Counted from the stretch's first letter, positions 1 to 12,015 are shown. The stretch: DNA of 64,000 nt from Phascolarctos cinereus (GCF_002099425.1 NW_018343964.1:1226501-1290500), one strand, 5' to 3'. Notes: generated by a model from the sequence alone, not told the origin. Translations and numbers: made by a program.

Positions 1-880
1 TTTAACCACTTAATATAAATTGACTTTTTACTTCTATGGAATAACAAGAACTAATGTATCAATATTTCCTTCAATATTGGAGGAACACACTCTCCCCTAC
101 ACCTCCTCAGTCTCTGAGGGGAATAGGACCTACTTAGCCCAGTTCCTACATAGAATTAGTCTCACTAAGTTCATATCCAAAGCCATCACTTTTGTTGGAT
201 GACTCCTGGTCTGAGCCACCTCTGGGCTAGAGGACTGGACTCTAGAACCTAGATTCTGGGACACAGGGATCCTAGTGCACCCTTCTGACCTTTCAGACTC
301 ACCTACGGAAAAAGGAAAGGCCAAGGACAAAGGTCTTTTCATAGGGCTATATGGCTTCAGAAAGGAGAAGGCTTCATGGTCTTTCCTTCTATATCACAGA
401 GTGTTAGCAAACATCATAAATGAAGAAATAACTGAAGTAGACCAAGAAGTGGAACTTTTTTTAATATGGCTCTACAGCCAACCAAAGAGCCTCCTTTTCA
501 ACATATAATTATCATACCAGAATGCCTGGTACAGAATGTCTGCACATTCACAGAGAGTCCCAGCCTCTCCATGTAGAGAGACGTCACTCAAGGTATTTTC
601 TAAGTGTACCCCCTTTTAGTTTCCTGGTTAAGCTTATTCTAAATTATTGACCTTGGTAAAGTGACAAGATGAAAAGCACCCAAAGGACCTAAGGAAGGAG
701 AGTAGTCAAGGTAGGCTCAAACCAGATTTGATTGTTGGATACAAACATATTGCCGGTGTGGTCCTTGCAGTGGGCCCACTTACTGGGTGACTGACAAACA
801 ACTCTCATCAGGATCCTGACTGAAAGAAATGGACAAACTGGCTGATGACCCGATCGCCCCCCAGTAAAGATTATACATTT
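1..880. other. No gene or clear repeat recognised
   Basis: Non-repetitive-looking sequence. The only open frames are short (60-77 codons), lack any motif I know and overlap on both strands, so I treat them as chance frames. A weak L2-like tail begins just beyond. Confidence 0.5.
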
Positions 881-899
881 ATTGACTGTTTCTACAATG

Positions 900-1035
900 T
901 CTGTCTAAATACCACACTAATTTATAAGTTCCTTGAAGGCAAAGCATAATCTTGTACTTCTAAATTCCTCATAATATATATGGCAGTGTTGACTATATGT
1001 TAGGGGCTAGGTAAATCCTTATTGAATAATCAAAA
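900..1035 (+). repeat. L2-type 3' tail fragment
   Basis: The segment follows the usual L2 3'-end word order: 'ttataagttccttgaaggcaaagcat', a 'gcagtgttgactatatgttagg' block, then a tail ending in 'aaatccttattgaataa'. It is short, degraded and has no coding content. A MIR-type tail is an alternative. Confidence 0.5.
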
Positions 1036-1039
1036 TTCA

Positions 1040-2060
1040 AACACTGTAATAAGATATAATTCAGGACAAAAAATTTGAAAATGCTCATTTCTTGTAATCC
1101 CAGCTGCAGGGTTGGCCTTTCTAAAAAGTCAAATTTTGGGATGTGTTTTTGTTTTTGTTTTTGTTTACAAAACTGACACCAATGCATCATTTTCAATTAC
1201 TTCTAAATACTGAATCTGGGGATGCCAGTGACTTACTGAGCTGTTTAGTGGTTTGTTGGTCTCACCATATATCCTGCATAAATGTCTACATTCCCATTTT
1301 ACCATCTGCTCTACAATGTGAGTACAGATGAATAGAAAAATACAAAAATATTTGAGTGCAAATATTATATATTTCAACTTGGAGGAGGAACATTGCCTCA
1401 TATAGACAAACAGGATTTCATATTTATTATTTAGACTTTAACTCCTATCATACACTTTGTTTTAGTGAGCTGAGGGATTGTACTTTTATCCTGGTATTCT
1501 TCCCATGCCTTACCACTACTATGCCTCTTCACACAGTAGTGTCAACATAACAGATCTTTCCTTTATTTTTAGAGGCCAGGACCTGAAGTTTCAGATCTGT
1601 CAACCATGACAATATCTGTTTTTGAAAAAGAAAATTAGTTGTGACAACAAAAATAGAGGATTTCTTTTCCATTTGCCAATAGTGGGAAAGTGGTAAAAAG
1701 TGGAAACACAAATATAGCATGCAAGAGTCTTCAGGATATACTGATGCCAGGATAAGAAATGAGAGGAAACTGATGGGAGGTTTATGTAGCAGCACTTCCA
1801 GAATAATATTGAAGCTGAGCCACAACACCTGGAGAATTCCCAACATTATTTAGTTCTGTACACCTTCCTGAAGCTCTCATCATTTTTAAATCTGTTAAAT
1901 AATTATATGTGTATATGTGTATTTTTTCACTTCAAATGTTCAACAGGACTATTTGTGCCCAACCTGTGGTACAGAATGAAGTGCGACAGTCAGACATATA
2001 GTACTTGACCCCAAGATAATGATGACATTTTGTTCCTCTCTGAGAACAAGGAACAGCAAC
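1040..2060. other. No gene recognised
   Basis: About 1 kb of A+T-rich sequence. Frames of 62-105 codons occur on both strands, but none shows family motifs, codon bias or splice-site context that I can defend. Confidence 0.45.
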
Positions 2061-2077
2061 CAACTATATATAAATAT

Positions 2078-2190
2078 ACAGATAGATAGATAGGTAGGTA
2101 GATAGATGGATATAGATATACACACATGTATGTGTAGATATGTATATATACATATATAAACACATATGTACATGTATATATATGCATTTA
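2078..2190. repeat. Compound microsatellite (TAGA/TAGG then TA-TG rich)
   Basis: Tetranucleotide tagata/taggta repeats grade into alternating purine-pyrimidine ta/ca/tg runs. The two 65-81 codon frames here are translations of the repeat (Y/I/C/L-rich) and are not genes. Confidence 0.85.
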
Positions 2191-2439
2191 ACACATTTAA
2201 ATTTACATATTTATTTAGCCCATATGATTTATGTTATCTACTTAGAGAAAATGAACCAGGAATGAACAGCAAGCAAGTAGAAATCCAGCAGTTAGAATGT
2301 GTTAGGACTACTCTTTTATATCTTTTCAATAATCTTCAGTATCATAGAAACAGGCAATCCAACCTATGATTTCATTGGCATAGGGTACTCAAAGTGATGA
2401 AACTCATTCTTCCAATGAAGATTGACATTTTTTCCTGCA

Positions 2440-2735
2440 AATTGTAGTCTTCAGAGCAGTGTACTACAGTGAGGGTTATGACTTGCAACAGCATTACACA
2501 GTTATTATGTGTCAGAGACAGTACTTAAACCTAGATCTCCTGACTGGAAGGCCAGCTCTCTATCCGCTGAACAAAACTGCCTCCCTGCAGTAATATAGGA
2601 AGGTGTCAGGCATTGAAATTGAGACTCGAAATGTGTAAGTATCTTGCCCAATGTCACCAAGTTAAAAAGTATGGTCAGGATTTGAACCCAAGTTTTCTGA
2701 TTTCAAATCCCATCCATAAACTGAACTGTTTTCAA
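2440..2735 (-). repeat. Two degraded MIR/THER-like SINE fragments
   Basis: Two successive blocks resemble the antisense of the MIR/THER core: 'tcagagacagtacttaaacc...ctatccgctgaac' at about 2510-2580, and 'atcttgcccaatgtcacc...atttgaacccaag' at about 2640-2715. Both carry the tRNA-like box B echo (tttgaac / ttaaacc). Confidence 0.55.
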
Positions 2736-2757
2736 AGGACTTTGAAAAATGTTGCCT

Positions 2758-2979
2758 AATTTTAATTTAAACTATCTATCTATCTATTTATTTGTTTGTT
2801 TGTTTGTTTATTTATTTTTATTTTTTCACGCAATTGGGGGTTAATTGACTTGTGCAGGGTCACACAGCTAGTAAGTGTCAAGTGTTTGGTCTGAGGTCAG
2901 ATTTGAACTCAGGTCCTCCTGACTTCAGGGCTGGTGCTGTATCCACTACGCCACCTAGTTGCCCCAATTTTAATGTAAA
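2758..2979 (-). mobile_element. tRNA-derived SINE (WSINE/MAR type), with target duplication
   Basis: Read on the minus strand it starts ggggcaactaggtggcg, passes through the box-B-like gagttcaaat block and the 'gtgaccctgcacaagtcaatta' segment, and ends in an A/T-rich microsatellite tail at 2772-2825. An imperfect 14-bp target-site duplication, aattttaat[t/g]taaa, flanks it at 2758-2771 and 2966-2979. It is non-autonomous and transcribed by Pol III in the family; LINE-1 is the likely mobiliser given the A-rich tail. Confidence 0.85.
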
Positions 2980-3059
2980 TCCTTAAAAAAAAAAAAGAAT
3001 TTGTGTTGTAGGGAGATCTTGGTGAGGAAACTCCTCTACCAATTCTGATTGACACTTTC

Positions 3060-3190
3060 TTTGCAATCTATAATCTTAGAGAGTTTCCAGATGCACTGAA
3101 TGATTGATTTGCCCAGGGTCACTTCTTTGGGGCCATGAACCAGTAAATATCACAGAGGGGACTTCAGCTTAGGACTTTCTTACTACACAC
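3060..3190 (-). repeat. Degraded MIR/THER-like fragment
   Basis: Weak similarity to the antisense MIR core ('gatttgcccagggtcacttc'). The ends are not definable. Confidence 0.35.
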
Positions 3191-3432
3191 ATTCTCATTC
3201 TTTCTGGTTCTTGTCCATGTTTGCCCATATTCTGAGACATTAATCTTACTTTTATCAATTTATATTTTGACTTGCTTGTTTACTTATGTCTGTAGCACCT
3301 GTGTATAAGCCATAGGTACCCATCATTTTTCCCCCTTTGTTTTCTATTAGGTACTGGAAGAATCGAGGGGGTGGGGTGGAGGAAAGAGCTTATCTAAAGT
3401 AAACAACTATGTCAGATGATGGAAAGAGGTTT

Positions 3433-4184
3433 TTTTAAAATTAATTAATTTTAATTTATCAACAATCACTTCCATAAGCTTTTGAGTTTTAAATTTTTCT
3501 CCCTCTCTCTCTCCACCTCCCTCTCCAAGATGGCACACAATCTGATATAGGCTATACAGCTATACATATACATTCCTATTAAACATATTTTTATGTTACT
3601 CATGTTGTAAGGGAGAATTGGAACCAATATGAGGAACCACAAGAAAGAGAAAACAAAACAAAACAGAACTAAAAAATAACAAATAGTAAGCTTTGATCTG
3701 CATTCCAACTCCATAGTTCTTTCTTTGCATGTAGATAGCATTTTCCATCATGGGACCTCTGGAGATGTTTTAGATCCTTACATTGCTGAGAAGGGCAAAG
3801 TCTATCATCAACATTAGTCATCGCACAATGTGGCTATTCTGCTCACTTACTTGGCATCAGTCCATTACAAGTGTTTCAGGTTTTTTTCTGAAGTCTGCCT
3901 GCTCATCATTTCTTAAATCACAATAGCATTCCATTGCATTCAAATACCACAGCTTGTTCAACCATTCCACAATTGATGGGCATTCCCTCAATTTCCAATT
4001 CTTTATCACCACAAAAAGAGATGCTATGAATATTTTTGTACATATGGGTCCTTTTCCAATTTTTGTGATGTCTTTGGGATACAGCCGTAGAACTGCTATT
4101 GCTGGCTCAAAGGGTATACACATTTTTATAGCCCTTTGGCATAGTTCCAAATTACTCTCCAAAATGGTTGGGTCATTTCACAAC
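3433..4184 (-). mobile_element. 5'-truncated LINE-1 3' end with 16-bp target duplication
   Basis: The minus-strand element holds the last about 100 codons of ORF2 (4162-3857), the 3'UTR and an A-rich end at about 3433-3445. A perfect 16-bp direct repeat, tgatggaaagaggttt, lies at 3417-3432 and 4185-4200. This is a canonical target-primed insertion whose reverse transcription stopped within ORF2. It has no promoter or ORF1 and is dead. Confidence 0.93.
3857..4162 (-). pseudogene. ORF2: LINE-1 ORF2 C-terminal fragment
   Basis: A 101-codon frame matches the extreme C-terminus of L1 ORF2p, downstream of the reverse transcriptase, following the cysteine-rich segment. Visible words are AIKMCIPFEPAIAVLRLYPKD, FIASLFVVIKNWKLRECPSI, WLNKLWYLNAMECY and RNDEQADF, which parallel 'IPFDPAIPLLGIYPKD', 'FIAALFTIAKTW' and 'MEYYAAIKNDE' in human ORF2p. 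Endonuclease and polymerase domains are absent through 5' truncation, so it has no enzymatic capacity. Confidence 0.93.
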
Positions 4185-4200
4185 TGATGGAAAGAGGTTT

Positions 4201-5000
4201 CATCTGCAGTGGGAATTTTAAGAGGGAGATTAAAAGATTTCTATTTCTTTCTCTACCCATGGGAATGCTCATTTCAGGGAACTCAAACTCTCAGGCTACA
4301 AGGGCTTTGAATTTATAGCATATGCTCAAGGGATGGCCACTCTTTTAGGTGAACTAAGAATTCTACTTCCTTTCCACCCTCCTCCACCTCCCCGCCCCTC
4401 CCCCCCATTATAGCCTGTGCAGCAATACCAGGAGAAGATAGCTAGAAGGAAGCTGAAGACACTGAGTGACAAATACAGGGGCAGCCAGATGGTGGGAGGA
4501 ACGGGCATTGAGAGTGAGTACATCCATAATCTTTATCTTTGAAAAAGAGGTACTTAGAAGGCAATAACTTATTAAGATGTTTCTGAATGTAGTTACAGAA
4601 ACAATTGCCAAAGTTATGGTTAAAGGAGTTAAGATTTCAGAATGTCCCCCATCCTACTCCAGAATTCTAAGCTGTACTTCATTAATTTCATTTCCATATC
4701 ATAAAATGTAGTTTAATTTACATGTGAACGAGTAATACTTTGGGGATCACACAAAGTTAGAAGAGATTAATACCCTGTGGAAATAGAGAGCAGCAATATT
4801 TCATAATTTATGCAGTATCATTAGGAATATTAATACCTCTGGATTATATTGAAACACAAGTCTGAGGTAACTGCATAAACTGTGATTAGAATATTTTTGG
4901 AGAGCAATGATAAGGTTGCTCAGTCTGGATTGGCTTTTGATTCACTAATGTATATGCATAGTTGTTCAAGCTGTTTCCTTAAGATCTTATCACCTTCTAA
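4201..5000. other. No gene recognised
   Basis: A C-rich/G-rich patch at about 4370-4410 gives short proline- or glycine-rich frames on both strands. No repeat or coding signal could be supported. Confidence 0.45.
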
Positions 5001-5007
5001 CTTGTAT

Positions 5008-5185
5008 CATCAATCAGTAAGCTTTTATTAAGCACCTATTATGTGCCAACACTGTCTAAGGATTGGGGATACAAATACAACACTACTGTACAACTCAAGG
5101 ACCTTGTAGTTGGTACATATAGAAGTATATAAAGGACACATGCAAAATAAATACAACTTAGTTTAGGGAGAGAGGGCATTGTAAG
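5008..5185 (-). repeat. L2-type 3' tail, antisense
   Basis: 'caatcagtaagcttttatt' then 'aagcacctattatgtgcc', 'actgtctaaggattggggata' and 'aaggaccttgtag' follow the antisense L2 3' end word for word in order. Confidence 0.7.
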
Positions 5186-5189
5186 TCAT

Positions 5190-5312
5190 CTAAGATTAGG
5201 CAAGTCACTACCATTTTGTGTCTTAGTTTCTTCACCTATGAATGAATAACATTGGACTTGATATATTCTAAGGACCCTTCAATCTCTAAATATGTGATTT
5301 TATTATTTAATA
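5190..5312 (+). repeat. MIR/THER-like SINE 3' part
   Basis: 'ggcaagtcacta...cttagtttcttcacctat' then 'ggacttgatatattctaagg' and 'cttcaatctctaaatatgtga' match the 3' half of marsupial MIR-like elements. The 5' head is missing. Confidence 0.6.
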
Positions 5313-5760
5313 ATATGAAATTAAAGAGGAATAACTATGATGTACTAATTAATTAAAGTGAATTCTTTCCTATGCAAGGTGGAGGAGTTATGGTTATACA
5401 GTTTATGTGAAGAACTGAATATAAGTGAATTTAAATCATTATGAACCCACAGTTTTTCATGCAAGCCAACAAAGCTATAGTGATGTTAGGCTGTATGAAT
5501 GAAATCAAAATATCATAAACGATATCCTGTTGTACTTTGCCCTAGTCAGAAAATATGTGGAATGCTATCTTCATCTCTGAGTGCCTCAAAACTATGTTAT
5601 ATGTGGACTGATTGAAGAAACTAAAGAAAGTCTTTATTCTGGAAACGAGTGACTTTAAAAGAATAGTGTAGCTACATTAAATTATTATAAGAACTTCTGT
5701 AAGAAGGACAGATAATGCATATGTGGTTCAGAGGCTAGAATTATGGTGTACCATGTAGTC

Positions 5761-6018
5761 ACTGATTTTGATGTGAGAAAGCAGCTAGGTGGCTTAGTGG
5801 ATAGGGCACTGAGCTTGAAGTTAGCAAGACCTGAGTTCAAATGTAGCCACTTACCAGCTGTGTGACCCTGGGCAAGTCACTTAACCTCTGTTTGCCTTAA
5901 TTCATTGGAAAGGGATATGGCAAATCACTCTAACATCCTTGCTAAGAAAGCTCATGAACTGTATGACCCACCAGGTAATGAAGAGTTGGACATAACTGAA
6001 TGACTGATTTTGATGTGA
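5761..6018 (+). mobile_element. tRNA-derived SINE, complete, with 16-bp target duplication
   Basis: A 226-bp insert (5777-6002) opens with gcagctaggtggcttagtgg, includes gagttcaaat and gtgaccctgggcaagtcact, and closes with the long-tail module 'atggcaaatcactctaacatc...gagttggacataactgaatga'. A perfect duplication, actgattttgatgtga, lies at 5761-5776 and 6003-6018. The clear duplication suggests it is younger than the surrounding relics. Confidence 0.93.
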
Positions 6019-6019
6019 T

Positions 6020-6360
6020 ATAAGAAGAACTTTCAAACAATTAATTGTGCAAATTAAATTGAACTTTCCCTGAAGGGTTCAAGTGGAGGTTGGGTGAACA
6101 ATTATGAGGATGGGATGTAGGAGACAGCTATTCAGATATGACTTAGACTAGATAAACTCCTGAGGTATCTTCCACTTCTTAGATTTCATATAATTCTACA
6201 GGTCTATGACACTAAGAATATTTTCTCACTACAATTCAGTCTCTTCCAAATAAAATTATCTGTTCAAATATTTATTCTATAGAAATGTTTCATTCATGCA
6301 TATTGATTGACTTAACAAAGCAAATAAATTATGCTTTAAAATAAATTCTCAGTGTCCTAG
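6020..6360. other. No gene recognised
   Basis: A+T-rich sequence with no coding frame or repeat boundary that I can support. Confidence 0.4.
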
Positions 6361-6361
6361 T

Positions 6362-6535
6362 TGGAAGAGCTCTTTGAAATCAACTAGTCTAATACATTCA
6401 CTCAACAAATGAGGAAACTGAGACTAAAGAAATTATTCCTTATGGTCAGTTGATTATAGAACCAAGACTAGAACCCATCTTCTAACTCCTAATTTGCTGA
6501 TCTTTCTACTCCACCACACTTTACTTCTTTCTAAG
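6362..6535 (-). repeat. MIR/THER-like fragment, antisense
   Basis: 'caacaaatgaggaaactgag', 'cttatggtcagttgattatag', 'accaagactagaaccc' and 'ctactccaccacact' follow the antisense MIR-like core and tRNA part. Confidence 0.6.
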
Positions 6536-6821
6536 TACTTGCAACTAAAAAAAAAAACACACAAAATTAAAGACTTCTTACAGCAAAGCAGCTGCAAAAA
6601 TCTCTTTCCCTCTTTCTCCACCTAAAACCAAACAGGATTGTAGAGAACAATAGGTCAAACCACAATACAGTTTATTTCTCTTCTAATTAGCACATTGTCA
6701 AGCAATCAACAGGCTCCAAGTATAGCATTTCAAGCTCTTCTGTCACCTAGCTGCCCAGAGGATATCTTCACACTCAGATCCTGTCTGCTTCTCAACTAAT
6801 CACATTATCTTTTGTTGATGT

Positions 6822-6960
6822 TTTGCTAGGCAATAAGGTTAAGTGACTTACCCAGGGTCATACAGCTAGTAAGTGTCAAGTATCTGAGACCAAATTTGAA
6901 CTCAGGTCCTCCTGACTCCAAGGCCAGGGGCTCTATCCACTGCACCATCTAGCTGCCCCT
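6822..6960 (-). mobile_element. tRNA-derived SINE (short form)
   Basis: Antisense copy running from 'ttgctaggcaataaggttaagt' to 'ccatctagctgcccc'. Box-B-like sequence (tttgaactca) is intact. No clean target duplication seen. Confidence 0.85.
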
Positions 6961-6999
6961 CCCTTATTTTTTTAAAATACTCTCCCCCAGGCTTCTTCA

Positions 7000-7789
7000 C
7001 TTCTCCTAATCACTCAAAACAAAGCCTGCTGGCAATTAGTGGCTCATCTATCCCTCATGATATAAAACCCACAAAAATCTACCTTTCTCTCATTCATGAA
7101 AACAACAGTCTTATTTAATCATCTTGCAGTCTCCAAACATACTATTTGATTTACTACTTTGTGATTTATAACCATCCAAACTCTAAAATCAGACACATGA
7201 AAGTGATCTGAGAGAAGAGAATACTGTGAGAGCTGGGGAACTATATTTATGTGAGGGGCAGTTCTCTATCTTGTCTTTCTAACATTTGGCATTTCCCCTA
7301 ACTTTTTATGAGTAAAATTGTATTTATTCAGAGATGTGGTTATCAGTTTTTTCATACATAAATTATTTTATTGCTACTTTTAAGCAACCATGTAATCAAA
7401 CTATTCATATACAACAGGCACAATACCTCATATCTTTGATAAAATGATTCCATCATTTTTCTTACACAAAAGTTCATTTTCTGCCCCTTTTAATAAGACT
7501 TCTCCCTTAGGAAAGGGGTAGTACCTTAAAAATAGAAACTAAAATGGCATTTGCCAAACCCTTAAAATTTTAAATGCTAATAGCCCTCTTATACAGTCAA
7601 CAAATATTATTGAATAACTAGTAGAAGAAACACTGGGGTTGGAAGTCAGAAAATCTAACTTCCAGTATCATCTCTGATGCTCATTAGTTGAGTGAATTTA
7701 TAAGTTATTTAGTAGCTATCAAACTGCTTCTTCTATTCTAAGACAAGCATAATATTACTTGCTTTCCTTATCTCACAAGTTCTCATGAC
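7000..7789. other. No gene recognised
   Basis: A+T-rich, unassigned sequence with at most a faint MIR-like echo near 7640-7720 ('ggggttggaagtcagaaaatc', 'ctctgatgctcattag'). Confidence 0.4.
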
Positions 7790-8126
7790 AATAAAATTAA
7801 AGTGGGCAGAGCCAAGATGACAGAGTAAAAGCAGTGACTTCTTTAAGCTCTCCCCCAAACCCTTTCAAATACCTATAAAAATGGCTCTAAGCAAATTGTA
7901 AAGCAGCAGAACCCACAAAAAGACAGAGTGAAACAAATTTCCAACCCAAGACAGCCTGGATGGTTGATCAGAAAGGTATATCATACCAGGCGGGTGGAGG
8001 AGTGAAGTTTGGCATGTGCACGCAGGCCACAGCAAACTAGGAGCAGGCCTCAGAGGATTGAATTGTGGACAGCAGTGGCAGTTTACAGACTTCTCAACCC
8101 ACGAACACCAAAGGCAACTTAGAAGG

Positions 8127-8459
8127 TCAGTGGGAATAGTCTGTTTCTGAGGTGGTAAGAGAAAAGCACGGTTGGGTTCCAGCCCCATTCTCTGAGCGTG
8201 GTCTTGGGGTGGCAGCTGCCTCCTGAGCTTCTGGCCCACAGACTGAGTCAGAATCCAGTGGCTGATCAGAGGGGGATCGCAGGGATCTCTTTGCTGGTGC
8301 AGGATTCTCTTGCTTTACCCATGCTTGGATCTGGGTCACAGTTCTGAGTGGAGGTCCTGGGACAAGGAGGAGTGCTGCCATGGTGGAGCTTGTAGTAGCT
8401 GTACAGAGAAAATCCTCCTCACAGTTCCAAGACAGACATAAAAGAGTATTTGTGGTCAC
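8127..8459 (-). CDS. Antisense open frame in HAL1 5'UTR (ORF0-like), copy A
   Basis: A 110-codon frame runs antisense to HAL1 copy A. It shares the words FLCTATTSSTM, RTVTQIQAW, KQENPAPAKRSL and CGPEAQEAA with frames at the same place in six other copies. No domain is recognised; the composition is Ser/Pro/Ala-rich. Position and orientation recall primate L1 ORF0, with no sequence similarity that I can see. Translation is not shown. Confidence 0.35.
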   Translation of the reverse strand: MTTNTLLCLSWNCEEDFLCTATTSSTMAALLLVPGPPLRTVTQIQAWVKQENPAPAKRSLRSPSDQPLDSDSVCGPEAQEAAATPRPRSENGAGTQPCFSLTTSETDYSH

Positions 8460-8649
8460 TCATAGACCAGAGCAAAGGACAGGAAAGGAGTAAACACCTC
8501 CCCCTTGATCATAGCACCTTGGAAGAACTAAAAATTTACAAGTTCGTAGAAGTATCTCTGAAAACAGCTGCACAAAACCCCTGAAGCTTGGAACAATACA
8601 TTCTCCATGCTGGAAAGAGACTCCTACCTTAAAGTAATTGGCCAAGATC

Positions 8650-9713
8650 ATGAGCAAGCCGAAAAAAAAAGTCAGACTATATTATCTTACATTGGTGACA
8701 AAGAAGATCAAAACACACAGCCAGAAGAAGACAACAAAGTCACAGCTCCTACATCCAAAGCCTCCAAGAAAAATATGAGTTGGTCCCAGGCCATGGAAGA
8801 GCTGAAAAAGGATTTTGAGAAGCAAGTAAGAGAAGTAGAGGAAAAACTGAGAGTGATGCAAAAGAAGACCAAAAAAATGCTGAAGAAAATAACACCTTTA
8901 AAAATAGCCCAACCCAAATGGAAAAGAGGTCCAAAAAGCCAATGAGGAGAAGAATGCCCTAAAAAGAAAAATTGGCCAAATGGAAAAGGAAGTACAAAAG
9001 CTTACTGAAGAAGATAATTCCTTAAAAATTAGAATAGAGCAATTGGAAGCTAGTGACTTTATGAGAAATCAAGACACTGTAAAACAAATCCAAAAGATAA
9101 AACATTAGAAAGCAATGTGAAATATCTCACTGGAAAAACAACTGACCTGGAAAATAGATCCAAGAGAGAGAACTTAAAAATTATTGGACTATCTGAAAGC
9201 CATGATCAAAAAAAGAGCCTAGACCTCATCTTTCAAGAAATTATCAAGGAAAGCTGCCCTGATATTTTAGAACCAGAGGGCAAAATAGAAATTGAAAGAA
9301 TTCACTGATCACCTCCTGAAAGAGATCCACAAAGGAAAACTCCTAAGAATATTGTACCCAAATTCCAGAGTTCCCTGATCAAAGAGAAAATATTGCAAAC
9401 AGCCAGAAAGAAACAATTCAAGTATTGTGGAAACACAATCAGAATAACAAAAGATTTCACAGCTTCCAACATTAAGGGACTGGAGGGCATGGAGTATGAT
9501 ATTCCAGAGGGCAAAGGAGGTAGCATTACAACCAAGAATCACCTACCCAGCAAAACTGAGTATAATTCTTCAGGGTAAAAAATGGGTATTCAATGAAATA
9601 GGGGACTTTCAACCATTCCTGAGGAAAAGACCAGAACTGAATATAAAATTTGGCTTTCATATACAAGACTCAAGTGAAACATGGAAGAAGTAAACAGGAA
9701 AGAGAAATCATAA
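8650..9713 (+). pseudogene. ORF1: LINE-1 ORF1 (RNA-binding protein), HAL1 copy A, broken
   Basis: ORF1p is the nucleic-acid chaperone that coats L1 RNA as a coiled-coil trimer. Here the N-terminal QTILSY-GDKEDQN segment, the basic linker SKASKKNM, a coiled-coil rich in E/K/L (about 8780-9045), the RRM start ENRSKRENLKIIGLSES (9150-9210), and the C-terminal domain (about 9395-9600, with YPAKL near 9550) are all recognisable. They are spread over different frames with several indels, and the initiator region is shifted. Not translatable as a whole. Confidence 0.88.
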
Positions 9714-9791
9714 GAGACTTAGTTTACATTCCTGCATGGAAAGATGATATTTGTAACTCATGAGTAGTTTGTCAGTATTAGGGTAGTAGGA

Positions 9792-9794
<3 letters not shown>

Positions 9795-9884
<90 letters not shown>

Positions 9885-9962
9885 CACATATACATATATA
9901 TATGTGTATGTATATATATACACATATACATATATAAATGTATGTATGTATGTATGTATAGA
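9795..9962. repeat. (AT)n / (TATG)n microsatellite inside HAL1 copy A
   Basis: About 110 bp of nearly pure AT followed by tatg repeats. It sits just after ORF1, exactly where the other HAL1 copies have a short or long (TAGA)n run. Confidence 0.95.
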
Positions 9963-10589
9963 CAGATAGAGAGCACAGGATGAGTTGAAGATAAAGGGGT
10001 TATATCTGGAAAATAAAATTGAAGGGTGAGAGAAGATTATGCTGGGAGAAGGAGAAAGGGAGAAAGAAGTAAAATGGGGTAAATTATCTCACATGAAACA
10101 GACAAAAGGCTTTTACAGTGGAAGGGGAAATGGGGAATGTGGGAGGGAATGAGTGAATCTTATTCTCATAGGATTTTGCTTAAGGAGGGAATAACATACA
10201 CAATGGGGTATGGAAATCTATCTTTCCCTACAGGGAAATAAGGGGGAAAGGGAACAAGAGAGCAGGGGGTTGATAGAGGGGAGGGCAGATTGGGGGAGGG
10301 GATAATCAAAAGCAAACACTTCTGAGGAGGGACAGGGTCAAAAGAGAGAATAGAATGAATGGGGGGTTGGATAGGATGAAGGGAAATATACTTAGTTTTT
10401 CACAACATGACTACTATGGAAGTGTTTTGCATAACTACACATCTATAACCTGTATTGAGATGTTTGCCTTTTCAACAATGGTGGATGGGGAGGGAGGAAG
10501 GGAGAAAATTTGTAACCCAAAGTTTTAAAAACACAAGTCAAAAATAAAAAATTTAAAATTAAAAGAAGAGAATAAAATTAAAGTGGGTA

Positions 10590-10918
10590 TATTAATGTGC
10601 TTATATACTATAATTTATTACGAAATGTTATTGATATAATAATAAATTTTGTTATTTGCAAGCGACTATTCTAGGGGTTATTGGGGTATATAAAGAAGTT
10701 TAAGACAGTCTCTGTTTTACAATATAGTTGGGAAGGCTAGATATATGATTACTAACACAACCCTAAACCACCTCATATCTTCCAACATGACCATGAGCCC
10801 CCTCGGTACATCTCAAGTTCAATATACAATTTTAGGGCATCAGCCATTCAGCATCACAGACAAACAATACATATGACAGCCCATACCAAAGACATCTGAT
10901 TTTTTTCTTTTTTTTTTT
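10590..10918. other. No gene recognised; weak L2-tail echo
   Basis: 'ttgttatttgcaagcgactattctaggggttattggggtat' at 10650-10690 hints at an antisense L2 tail. The rest is unassigned. Confidence 0.4.
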
Positions 10919-10924
10919 TAAAGT

Positions 10925-11012
10925 GTGCAAATCACTTTATTCATTTGAACTTCACAATAACCATGTGAGGTAACTATATACATGAATATCCTCATTTTAT
11001 GAGGTGGTCTTG
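10925..11012 (-). repeat. MIR/THER-like fragment
   Basis: 'caaatcactttattcatttgaacttcacaataaccatgtgaggta' and 'tcctcattttatgag' fit the antisense 3' half of a MIR-like element. Confidence 0.55.
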
Positions 11013-12014
11013 GAGCTGGTGGCAGTAAAGATGCTCTAAACTTCAGCAAAAAGCTACCTTCCTCACAAAGTGACCCAACCAGTAGTCTGTGCATTATATC
11101 TGCAGCAACAGAACTCAGACTAATAGGATTAGCCCTCCTACTAGCAGTACAATAATGGATTTTAGACTGTTCATATCAACTATATTACATCCCAATTCTT
11201 TTTGAATGATACATTTCTCTTTTTTAACTTTTTTACATAAATTTATTTATTTTCAGTTTTCAATATTTACTTCCACAAGATTTTGAGTTCCAAATTTTCA
11301 CCCCATCTCACCCTTCCCCTAGCCTGTCCTCTCTTCTATCTCTCTCCCCTTCTCTTATCCTTTTCCCCTTCTGTTTTCCTGTAGGGAAGGATAAATTTCT
11401 GTACCCCATTTCTTGTATTTCTTATTTCCCATCAGCATGTGAAAACATACTTTTTTTTAAACATATGTTTTAAAACTTTAGGTTTCACATTTTGTCCCTT
11501 CTTCCCTCCCCACCTTATCCTCATTGAAAAGGCAAGTAACTCAGTACACAATATACACATGCAGTTATGCAAAACACTTCCATAGTAGACATGTGAAAAA
11601 CTAACTCTATTTCCCTTAATCCTATCCTGCCCTCCCATTTATTCTATTCTTTCTTTTGACACTGTCCCTTCTCAGAAGTATTTGCTTCTGATTACCCCCT
11701 TTACCAGTCTGCCCTTCTCTCTATCATCCCCCTGCACTCTTGTCCCCTTCTCCCCCTATTTTCCTGTAGGGTAAGACAGATTTCCATACCACATTGAATG
11801 TGTATGTTATTCCCTCCATAAGTCAAATCCTATGAGAATAAGATTCACTCATTCCTTCTCACCTTCCCCTATTTCCCCTCCACTGTAAGACTTTTCTTTT
11901 CTTTTTTTGTAGATAATTTACCCCATTCTACCTTCTTTCTTCTTCTGAGTATAATCCTCTCTCATCCCTTAATTTTTTTCTCCAGATATCCCTTATCTTC
12001 ACTCACCCTTTGCC

Positions 12015-12015
12015 C

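Larger units (their letters stand above)
7790..10587 (+). mobile_element. HAL1-like half-LINE-1, full length (copy A, single 3' tail)
   Basis: Parts in order: a 5'UTR beginning gggcagagccaagatgacag at 7804; an ORF1 remnant 8650-9713; an (AT)n expansion at 9795-9905; a purine-rich block to about 10380; and a 3' end with 'cacaacatgactactatgg' and 'gggagggaggaagggagaaa' closing in A-rich sequence at 10570. ORF2 is absent: from the ORF1 stop to the tail there are under 0.9 kb with no endonuclease or reverse transcriptase motifs. A perfect 17-bp target duplication, aataaaattaaagtggg, occupies 7790-7806 and 10571-10587, so this is one insertion event and not an L1 later deleted. It must have moved with LINE-1 enzymes supplied in trans. 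Confidence 0.93.
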